Below are positions 51,901 through 61,605 of a stretch of 64,000 nt of DNA, one piece after another. The stretch comes from Pomacea canaliculata (taxonomy: Eukaryota > Mollusca > Gastropoda > Architaenioglossa > Ampullariidae): the NCBI RefSeq assembly GCF_003073045.1, contig NC_037598.1, positions 8,796,342-8,860,341 of the forward strand, in the 5' to 3' direction. Positions within the stretch are counted from its first letter, which is position 1, and each line of letters starts with the position of its first letter. The position numbers were made by a program, and so were the translations under genes. Below the pieces are notes generated by a model. It did no database searches. It worked only from the letters and a program-made list of their open reading frames with translations, and had not been told where the DNA came from.

Positions 51901-53325
51901 TATTGCTGTACTTGAAATTACACGCACGTGTGATCAAAGGAAAGGTGAGAATTTTATTATTTTGTTCTGTGAAACGTCGATATGGACATCACTTAAAACT
52001 CTCCTGTAAACGTGAAAAAATATTTAATAAAATATTTTACTTCCTTCAAGTCTTACTTATAAAAGAAGAGTTTCACTATAAAAATGTTTACAAACTGTAA
52101 AACTTTTCTAAAATGTTGCTATATTGATGCATCGACATTAAATATCAGTTTAAAAGTTTAACTGTTTTCTCGTGTAACGATCATTGGTTTCATTCATTTT
52201 AATTACTTTACATACATCTTTAACTGTTTGATAGGGCACCTTTAATGGATTGATTGTGAAAATGCAAGCATGGTGAGATGCAGTTGATGAAGGCATGCAT
52301 ACTTCATGCTAACAAGCATCTGAGAACGAGGCTGTCAATTAACACGGAGCGCAGAAGCTGTCAATGGACGGACAACTGCATTGCACCTCGTGATCCTCTG
52401 AAACCAGTCAACCGTTCCGCTTGAATGAATCACTGAGCATCAATTAAAGCAAACACTTCACAGCAGAATCAAAAGAGGAAATGGTTGTTGAATGTTCTCG
52501 CTCGCGACATCAATGATTTTTCCCTCCAGCTCCTCACAGACGAGGTTTCAATAAAAGATTTGCTTGAAACTTGTTTTGTCCTGATAGTTTGCTTCTCTCG
52601 ACATACAGAAGAAAAATACTGCAAACACTGGGATTTTTTAAGGGTTGCTGAGAGTATGAGTTTGTCCTTTTATGGAAAAATTGCGTGCTGTACTTATTTC
52701 CTTCGACAAAACACTTACCATAACTTATTGAATATGGATATGTTATAGAAGATGGGAGCGGTGGTGAAAAGCAACAAAATAAAAGTAAAATACAAAGAGA
52801 GAACAAATAGGCTAAAATAAATAGACACAACTTAATCCCAGTTAGTTTATCATCGGTATGGTATGGCTGACAATATACAAACTAACAGTTGGAATTTGAA
52901 ACAGAACGCCGTCTACATGTTTAGTGTCTTTAGGAGCGCTTTCCAATTTTCTCCATTGGTGAACAAAATAAATAGTTTTGCGTAATTTTTTTTCTTTCTT
53001 TCACAGCCTGACCGAAATACTTTGTTTTCTATTGTGGACTTACCTCTAGAACTAGCCAGGCTAGCCACCCGATAGTCCTGCGGCTGAAATGTCCTTTTCG
53101 CTGCTCGTCCACAGACCGGGAGGAGAGGACAAAGGCCACAGTCAGTAACCCCACGTTCAGACCATCGTAGAGAAACCAGCACAACCAGATAGGACCCATC
53201 CACATGTACATGTACAGGTTGAACATGGTGCCCTGCAGGATCACCAGGAACAAACACAGAACCAGCTTTGGTAATCCTCGCGTGCGCTCGCACAGCTGAA
53301 CACATATATCACCTGCCTTCGTCAT
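48906..53325 (-). CDS. TMEM121/CECR6-like multi-pass membrane protein, copy 3 (359 aa)
   Basis: Coding exons on the minus strand: 53325-53044, 50245-50024, 49638-49456, 49298-48906, all phase 0. Family blocks are RRTIGWLAWLVLE, FFGPSTFKTTIALSSAIF, ELTGTVLFDLID, LLLPTIPFVTLSITGFGQ, INLPNLVIR, GISVFVLKNIV and FYEHK. The shared residues with copy 2 (start CERTRGLPKLVLC, exon 3 GFGQRRLSS) show that copies 2 and 3 are closest. The tail is the longest of the three: it opens histidine-rich (EHKHDKYHQHKHEE), continues Glu/Lys/Met-rich, and ends RRESVA. Intron 1 (2.8 kb) contains a hAT MITE, while intron 3 is only 157 bp. It probably arose by tandem duplication with copies 1 and 2. The gene looks intact. 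Confidence 0.87.
50970..51168. mobile_element. hAT-type MITE, 199 bp (copy A)
   Basis: The left end is CAGGGGTGGGCAATTAATTT and the right end TTTGCCCAGGTCTG, an inverted repeat with mismatches. Flanking 8-bp sequences GTATAAGG (50962-50969) and GTATAAAG (51169-51176) match at 7 of 8. The interior contains the palindrome GGCCCGCGGGCC. It lies in intron 1 of TMEM121-like copy 3 and is nearly identical to the element at 58860. Confidence 0.88.
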
Positions 53326-55880
53326 TGCCCTCCGAAACCAAGGACCACAGGAAAAAACAAATGTTTATACTGCCGAATAAACGATAAAAATTAAAATGTC
53401 AGGTGACCACTCGCGCTCGAAAGAAAACACAAAATATTATCAAAAATCTTCCCAAAGAATTAGTTTTCAAAACCTCCGGTCTTTCTGTCACCAGCAGGAA
53501 GGACAAGTCTTGATCAGCAAAGTCCTCAGTTTTTTCGCTTCGCTCAGTCCCTCAGTCCGACTGGTGGGATTTTTTTTCAGTTTATCTCCTCCATCGACGA
53601 TCAAATATACATTCCTCGGTGAAAAGACAGAAAAGGCTGTTGAACGCCCAGCTTTCAAGATGGCATGCGGCGCGCAAGGAATGGATCAATCTTGGAGCTG
53701 AGGTCTACAGTTGATGTTTACTTTTCACGACCAGCGGTTCTTGCCGCTCATGTCACGTATCGACAGTCCTTAAACCAGTTGCTGGAGGGGAACTTTCCCC
53801 TCCTTCCCTTCCAAAAGAAGAACAAGCAGCAATTGCAACATAAACAAATTATTGATCACTCGTCGTCATCAGAAGGCCTGCCAGAGGTCGATACAGCCAG
53901 CAGTGGAACAAGTGATGTCACTGCTGCGAGGGTCACGGCAGTCCGTCGCTCGCCACGTCACCGCTGGGGACACATGTCACGCTCCACAGGCACGTGATGT
54001 CAGCAACAAAGTCCCGGGTGCAGTGTCGCTGCTGTTACCTGTCCCCGCCAGCTCCGCAGCACATCTATCAAGGTGTCACGTGACCAAAGGTTCTCCCAGA
54101 GAGCGAGCGTGGCGCCCCCGGGTACAGACTGCACGTAATTATATTGACTAGAAGGAGCAGGGCAAAGATAGCAGCTGCGAGTTCCAAGACTGTTTCGCAC
54201 ACAAGACGTCTCTTCCCTCAACCTACCCACCCTCCCAAACACTTACACCCGTAATAGCAAGGTGCGGAGATTATACCTTACACCGCCTTCACCACACCGA
54301 GTACCTGGCTGGGAAAAACGTTATACCCGGGAAGTCAATGCAAAGTCGTTTGATGTAGGATTTAGAAACCTGTTAAACACAAGCAAGTCGAAGATGCAAA
54401 ACATGCAAATAAAGAAACTGCTTGGCTGTTAGGCTATAAATAGCCAGGATGCAGTCACATTAACGAAACATCAACAGGCATCTCAACCTAACACAGACCC
54501 AGCACAGTCCCTACACAAGCCTGTGTAATAGTGTTAACCCGGACCTGCAGCGGTCGTATCTCACATTGACCCAGCAAAGTTTCGTCTAACGCAGGTCTTC
54601 GGAGGCTGAACTTTGGTTCCAGATGAAAGAAAGAACGAGATTTGAACAAGTCTTCAGATGTATGGCTACTTTTCGCCAGATTGTAGAAGAACAGTAAACT
54701 AAAGTCACGCTTTTCAAAATTAACAGTTCACAATCCCCATCCTCCCCACTCACACATCCCCGCTAGGTGTGACAAGACAACCGGAGACAGTGTACAGGGG
54801 AGGTCGGCGGGTCACGAAAAGTGTCGGCATGGCATGCCACACGCTATCATTTTGCTGCTTTAAATGTTCATGCCTCGTGTTTTTGTTCAAACAAGCTTGT
54901 GAAAAAGTTGAGACAGCTATATCTTTTTTAATTAAGCCGACTCTATCCCTCTTTCCACAACTCTTTACTTAGATTTCTAGGGTTACTTCTATTTTGTCTC
55001 GTGTAGACAGCTCGCTAGAGAGCTAGGTAGATAACAAGATTGATGCAAGGTAGCTAGTTAGTAACGGATTTATTATTATCATTCAGCTCACATTTCCTAC
55101 AATTACATTTGATGTAAGATATGCTACCCCAGTTTTCTCCGAAAATAAAAAAATCCAGAGAAAAAAATAGTATTTGTTTATCGTCGCGACATTCCTTGAA
55201 AGGTTTTTGTGAAAGTCAGAGTTTGAGCCCATCTCAATGAAGATGAATACCTCTACCAAGGTTTGCTCTGTGACTTGCTTACAGAATGGAGGATGTAGGC
55301 TGTGGTACAAGGGTTTCGGGGTCTCTTATTTCCATATTTTCAACTTGTTTCACCTCTTCACTTGCCATAGTATTCAGTGAGCCACGCCCTTTATCCCTGC
55401 TAGCAACGGAGAATGTTTCTTCACGTGCTACACAGACGACTGAGATCACAATTTAAAGGCAAATTCTCCAACGAAATGTTATGCAATCCCATAAGCCATG
55501 CTTGTCAAAAAACAAGAATCCTTTCTTCCCACATCCTGTCCCCACCCTCAGACACACCTTGTTTGTTTGTCGCCCATCCATGAGGACAGAACAACATTTT
55601 CTTGTGGTGTCGACAGTTGCACTTCACTGGGAGGTCACTGGGAGTGAAACAGTAGTGATGTGGCATCGGGAGGACTAGAGTTCATTTATATCAATCACAT
55701 AAAATAAAAAGATAGCAAAATGAGCAGAATTTAACTTGGGTGAACCCAAAACTTTCATATTTGTTTCTTTGCTCCAGAGGAAATGGCGATCAGTCATCAA
55801 TTTACGAGACTAGAACGCTCTGATTCCTAAGTTCTTGTTGTTTTGTTTACTTACTTTCTTGCCGTTGTTATTGTTGTTTT
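53326..55880. other. Upstream region of TMEM121-like copy 3
   Basis: No gene is supported. A CG-richer patch (about 53640-54140) may be the promoter or a 5' UTR exon of copy 3. Its open frames have no known domain. Confidence 0.35.
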
Positions 55881-57662
55881 GTCCTCTCTTTCTGAGTTAT
55901 TATTATTATTATTATTAAAGGATCAGATGTCAAAGTCTTCGTGACGGTCTCGGTATTTTTCTTCCTCGTTCCTCTTGTTTGTTTTTGTTTGTTTGCTTTT
56001 AGCTGAAACTGCTCTCATCTCACATTTGTTTATTTGTGATGGGTCTTGTTTACTTGATGACCGGAAGAGACAGAATTCCTACCCGCTGTCGTGGTCACCA
56101 GATGTTCACCCCACTCCAAAGCTAGATATCCATAGTCGGCAGTTCATGATGTTTAAGTGCCAAAAGTTCATTTGGTCCAGTGCCAGCCATTCATCATCTC
56201 TAATGTCAGACTTCATCGCTTTTGATGTCAGGCGTTTATCGTCTACAACGTCAGATATTCATTGAACAACCAGTAATTCAACACTTATTTTAAAGAATAA
56301 AGGTATTTTTTTTTCTTTTGACAAAATCCTCAAACTTGCATCAATCTACTTTTCTGCAGAAAAGCAAAATTATTTTCAGAGAGTGAAACATTCGCATGTT
56401 CTGTTTTTTCGATCCATTATGGAACTGATGTAGGACAATGTTTTTCTGCTTTGTTTTCTCAAGCACATCAGTGGACACAGACACGGATCGAATGTATTCA
56501 TTCAGGTGTTTCTCCCTCTTCTATTGATCCCTCCGCCAGTTATTCCATGTACCCTTAATTACACCTCCAACAGCACACAGCCAGCCAACTCGTTCAAATA
56601 ATTTTCTTTGCCAGGTAGGACAGGTATGGTTCCGTGTAAGGTTACGTGGTGTAGAGGAGAATATTATTGTAGACAATTATTACGAGAACAAACAACCAGA
56701 TTAGTGCCTGAATCCATACAGTCCAGGGGGACATAGAGAACTGTATATACAGCCCTTTACCTTTTTTTTCTTTTTTTTTTTTTTTTTTTTTTTTTGCTAA
56801 AATTTAATCCAAACTTTTGTTGTCATTAATTTTTCTTTTCTCTCTCTCTCTGTCTCCGACTCTCCATCTCTCTGTGTCTCGTGCACGCAAACACAGAGAG
56901 ACACACACCTATAACAACTATTTCATTAAATATTTAAGCAACCATCTAGTTGCAGGACACTGATGGAGTCCACGAGTCCTGGAAACGATAGAAACTCCTG
57001 ACCTTGCGCTTCGACCTCCGTGCACCTGGTGGTCTGCTGGGCATGCGCAGAAGTATGTTCCGTGCTGGGAGAAAGAAGGAGAAAAGCAGGGCTGCCAAGG
57101 GTGAGATCGGGGACTCGCTGGTGTTTGAAGCCCGAACTGTAGATTTTAAATATTGTTTACCTGCTGCCGACTGCGCTTACGTCACAGAAAATTAAACATG
57201 TCAGGTGTGCGACACCTTTCATTAAAGTGAATGAGCGTTCTTCAAGTTACAGCCCTGGGACCGGAGAGGGTGAGTGTACCTGTGGAAATGAGCAGCCACA
57301 AGCTTACACACGCATGCATGAATTCACACACACACATACACACAAACACACACACAAACACACGTGCAAGGCTGTTAGAAGTCATCTTGTTCTTCACCTG
57401 ACCAAGCAAACATAAACGATTTTTTTTTAACTTTCTGTTCGTTAGATAACGGTCGAACTGTAGAGTTTTAGTTAAGCACGAAGGTGAGTAAGTGGGCATC
57501 AACTAGTTTACTTTTTTTTTTTTTTTATATTTTTGAACCGAAGCCTCAGCACTCAGCCATACTTTGAAGATGACCTCGCTGACCTGTAAAGAGACAGGTG
57601 AATACTTCTCATCAAATAGCGACCTGCCACAAGATTTTATCTCGCGGCACTCGAAACTTCCC
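55881..57662. other. Intergenic, simple repeats
   Basis: It contains a short (TTA)n run (about 55896-55916), loose repeats of a TTCATCGTCT/GTCAGA-type motif at about 56200-56265, a poly-T tract (56764-56797) and CA runs (about 57325-57362). No gene is seen. Confidence 0.5.
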
Positions 57663-57861
57663 TCAGTCTGTTTGTTTGACTTCAATGGTCCAAACTGCCT
57701 GCATTCTCCTTTTCTTCGATGCTAGCAGCTGACGAACGAGTGCCTCGCCGGGCAGGTGGGTTCGGAAGTTGAGTCTGTTAAAGTTCGAAAGAACTGTCAT
57801 AAAGGCGGTCTGCTTTCGAGAACTGTCGATGAAGAGGGAGCGCTCTGAGTGTGGGAAGCTT
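57663..57861 (-). other. Exon-like open fragment, unassigned
   Basis: On the minus strand a good acceptor (TTGTGCCTTAG) at 57862 precedes an open frame to a stop at 57663, reading SFPHSERSLFIDSS at its start and RRMQAVWTIEVKQTD at its end. The composition looks protein-like, so it could be a terminal exon of an unseen minus-strand gene. I recognise no family, and upstream exons were not confirmed. Confidence 0.2.
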
Positions 57862-58859
57862 CTAAGGCACAAGAGAGAAAAACATTTATGTGGGTACAAA
57901 AGCAGGCACAATGCAGTTTACTGGTAATAAACTGTTACTCCCTACAGATTTTTTAGACATTCAAATTTCATTTGTTATAAAAAGAGAATTAATGATCTGA
58001 CACTCGAACAAGACACAAGACTGAAAACTTTATGAAAAAATATCGGAGATATTCCTAAAAAATAAAAGAAAAACATTAGGCCGAAAAATAATTCGAACAC
58101 TGGGTTTTTTTAAATAGAAACTTTTGGTAAAGCATAAAAAATAAATGACTGCAAAACGGTATGGAGCTGTTGATAGAGGGGGACAGGGTGGAGTTCATGA
58201 GGATTTCGTGAGGTTTCTGTAGGAAATGACAATGCACTGCCTCAGTCAGGTGAGAGGAGTGGCTTGCACATTTAACTTCAAATTCTGGGGTTAGAACTCG
58301 ATTGAGAATTTTCCACAAAATAATATTTTATGATAATAGGCCAGCTGAATATTAGTTGCACGCTTTGTAAGAGCACATCAGTCTTCTTTCCAGAAAGATC
58401 ATGACAAAACAGGATCCTCTACAGATGACACTGTGAGAGAAAAAATGTTGTGAAAGCCGCTGTGATTTCTGAGGATTCTAAGATTTCTTTCACTTTTTAA
58501 AAAATATTTGTAGGCGAAAAAAGCCTGTTGAAAATATCTCTTTTGAGAGGACGTGAGATTGGTACCAACGGGTGGCAAGTGAATCAAGTTCTTCACCAAA
58601 TGCGATCGGATAACTGCTCCTTCCACCTAAGCACAGAAAAAGGGAGGAAATCCTACAAAAAAGACTTTTTTCGTGTGCCGACTACTTACACCTGGGCCTC
58701 GACTGAGCTGAGGTGTTTGTTCAAAGATTCTTTAGTATCTACACGGTTTGTGCTCCTATAACAGACACATGTGCCTAAGAAAATAATTCTGGTATTTTAT
58801 TAGAGTAATATGCTTTTGGGGAAGGTGAAAGAACAGCGTTTGGATAATGAACTAACGGC

Positions 58860-59059
58860 CAGGGGTGGGCAATTAATTTTCCCAAGGGGCCGCATGAGAC
58901 ATTGGGATGGTTTAAGGGGGCCGGACTAATATAGTTAACTCAGTTTTACCCAATACTGTATATATAGTATATATACTGGCGGACGGGCCAGCGGGCGGGC
59001 CGGTCAGAGACAGGAGGCGGGCCGGATCCGGCCCGCGGGCCGGCGTTTGCCCAGGTCTG
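58860..59059. mobile_element. hAT-type MITE, 200 bp (copy B)
   Basis: It has the same ends and interior as the element at 50970 (about nine in ten bases match by eye). The flanks carry AACTAACG (58850-58857) and AACTAACC (59060-59067), a likely 8-bp duplication, with two extra bases before the left terminus. It sits seven bases upstream of the duplication-bordered element at 59075. Confidence 0.85.
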
Positions 59060-59074
59060 AACTAACCCCTAGAC

Positions 59075-59434
59075 CAGCGGTTCTCAACCTTTTACTTGTG
59101 ACGCCCCCCCTGACGAACACCGGTACGTCCGCGACCCCCCTTAGCCAGCTAGGTCGATGAAAAGGCGAGAGGAGGGAGATTGGAGGCTTAATTGTTGAAA
59201 GGGGGATTGTGTTTTGAGTTTTGGATGTGAGAAGTCACTGCATGCCGAGACAGTGTACTTGAATAGGGAGAAGAGATTTGGAGTTTGATCGCCCTCACCA
59301 CTCGGTTACACAATGTAAGCTAATTTCACTAATACCGGTATAAGAAACTTTTAAAAAATGACCACCTTCGCGACCCCCTTGTAGGCACGTCGCGACCCCC
59401 CAGGGGGTCGCGCCCCACAGGTTGAGAACCGCTG
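59075..59434. mobile_element. hAT-type MITE, 360 bp, with perfect target duplication
   Basis: Inverted termini CAGCGGTTCTCAACC and GGTTGAGAACCGCTG are perfect over 15 bp. The 8-bp flanks are identical, CCCTAGAC at 59067-59074 and 59435-59442. The interior is rich in GCGACCCCC. No transposase frame is present. Confidence 0.93.
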
Positions 59435-59689
59435 CCCTAGACGGATAGGCAAGCAACCCTCCTCTGCTGTAGAGTCAGAAATATTCAACACTTTCCTCCT
59501 CCTGCATCCTTTCTTAGTGGTTTTAATTTATTTTTGAAAGTTTTAGCTGACAGGAAATATCTGTTCTGGTCACCTTTTGGGATTCGTATGTTTCAGATGC
59601 AAGCCTTTTTCAGGATAACAACGCCAGACCACAGACAATAATTGTTGTTAACCTTGAGTAGAAATAGCAGCATGCCAGTCCATCAGGTC

Positions 59690-59780
59690 ACACACACACA
59701 AACACACACACACAAGCACGCACACAAACACACACACACAAACACACACACACACACAAGCACGCACACAAACACACAGA
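59690..59780. repeat. (CA)n microsatellite
   Basis: CA units interrupted by GCACGC pieces. Confidence 0.95.
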
Positions 59781-60121
59781 GTCTTGACGATAGTTAAAAT
59801 AAGTTCTACAATCAATATTTTAATCAATTCTCGTGTCATGTTTTAGATTAATAAATAAAGTTTCGCTTCATTGTTTCCTCCTAAAGCTGCTAGAGATATT
59901 TTTATAATAATCTGTCAGTGTTAGTGCTGGAGTGCATTTTCAGATTTTGTAAAACTCATCAAAGCTAGTGTAAAATAGGGGCTTTGGCTTATAAAATAGC
60001 TGATTAGTTCTAACATTACTACTCACAGTATGCGATGATAAGAAGGACAACAACAACAACAACAATGCTCGTGACTTGTTTTTCAATCATCCGACCGACC
60101 TCTTTGCACTGGTCACCATAA

Positions 60122-60205
60122 ACGCTAGGTAGAGGTCGCTTCCTTCAATGACTTCGTACAAAGCACGGTTCTTGCACTTGCAAGGCACAAGGAACATCTT
60201 CTTCA
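60122..60205 (-). other. Exon-like open fragment, unassigned
   Basis: On the minus strand an acceptor in a GT-rich tract (TGTGTGAAG) is followed by KMFLVPCKCKNRALYEVIEG and ends near LYLAFM before GTGACC, a possible donor. The sequence looks protein-like but the family is unknown. Its phase does not fit the fragment at 57663-57861 directly, so the two may not belong together. Confidence 0.2.
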
Positions 60206-60579
60206 CACACACACACAAAATACATAAAAATGGCTTGCTAACATAAAATAAATGAACTGAGCATGCCATGTTTATCGCCACTTAAATCAGGCCTAAGTGG
60301 AGACCCTTGTCAACCTGTATCTACCCAATTCGTATCTCAGACGACCACCAAAACTTTGCATCAGCTGCCACCAGTCAAGCGATTAATGAGTGAATATCTA
60401 GTGGACAATATTGGGCAGCAATATTTTTCATGTTTTTAGCTGATGTCTTGTGAATGTTGAAGATCGATCTCTTCACGCCTGTTTTTCAAGGGGAAACTAT
60501 TGCTTACCTTGTCTATCCTCGAGAGCTGGCTAATCAAATACATTCCTTGGTTTACTTGCCATCCTTGTCGTCTAATCAC

Positions 60580-60710
60580 AGACAGTCAAGGGATGTCTAC
60601 GACACCGGAGCTTCGAACTCTGCACGGGGTGACTCTCCCGTCTTTCGAATGTAATGCTTCAATAAGTGGCTTCATGCGATCACGTGACCACCTGAGCTAA
60701 CAGCTCTGCA
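60580..60710 (-). mobile_element. Possible tRNA-derived SINE
   Basis: On the minus strand, GTTAGCTCAGGTGGTCA (about 60700) is a strong A-box-like start. A B-box-like AGTTCGAAGCTC appears about 80 bp later, further than usual. The borders are uncertain. Confidence 0.4.
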
Positions 60711-61396
60711 TGGTTAGAAATAAATTTTACTCAGTCCATTAGCAACAGCCACTCTTAAAACTTCTGAGGCGTGAAATGTCGCATAATTTCTAACAGGAAT
60801 TCGATAAAAGGAAAACGGTGAAAAATCATCCATGACAGAGGGACTCGCCTCCTCTCCTGACCTGACTTTGCATGTCACAGTCTCTCGAAAAATTTGCAAA
60901 AGGCTTTGACTTTGTTCACGACTAGTAGTCACTACAAGTTTGATGTACGACGACAAATTTGTGGACGAACGAGTTGTCATTGAAAGGGAAACTACTTTTG
61001 TTCACAATCCTTTAGGATCTCCGCAGTTGTTTCCCCTTAGGTTTCAGTACACCTTCGGTAATTGTGGCGATCTTCGTCTCCCAAGTCACAGGATACATCG
61101 ATAATTTTTCTTTACTGCAACAGCGACAGAGTGATAAGTAATCACACGCTTTAACCCACAAACACCCGCGAATGAGAGAAAGAAGAAGTGGGGACAATTA
61201 GTGGACAGAAAATGTCAATTTTTATTAGCTAGGAGGTAGAATAAACATTTGCTATTTTACATCTATCCCTTGCTGTATAAAAGGGAAAAATGTGAAATAT
61301 TGCGACTCTATGACATGTAAAAATATAGACACACTTAGTAGTTATTATATTTACATGACAGTCCTGGAATCGGGAAATATATTTAAGCCTTTATGG
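60711..61396. other. Intergenic, no gene assigned
   Basis: Open frames on the minus strand (60714-60980, 61012-61197) have a protein-like look but no domain I know and no clean splice structure. Confidence 0.35.
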
Positions 61397-61597
61397 CAGC
61401 GGTTCTCAACCTGTGGGGCGCGCCCCCCTAGGGGTGCGCAACGTGCTTACAAGGGGGGGGGGGCGCGAAGGTGGTCATTTTTTTAGTTTCTTATACAAGT
61501 ATTAGTGAAATTAGCTTACATTGCTGGCTAAGGGGGGCGCGCGGACGTACCTTTGTTCGTCACGGGGGCGTCACTAGTAAAAGGTTGAGAACCGCTG
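61397..61597. mobile_element. hAT-type MITE, 201 bp, with perfect target duplication
   Basis: The termini CAGCGGTTCTCAACCT and AGGTTGAGAACCGCTG are inverted copies. The 8-bp flanks are identical, CTTTATGG at 61389-61396 and 61598-61605. It shares its ends and part of its interior (read on the other strand) with the element at 59075 but is shorter, so it is an internally deleted relative. Confidence 0.93.
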
Positions 61598-61605
61598 CTT
61601 TATGG

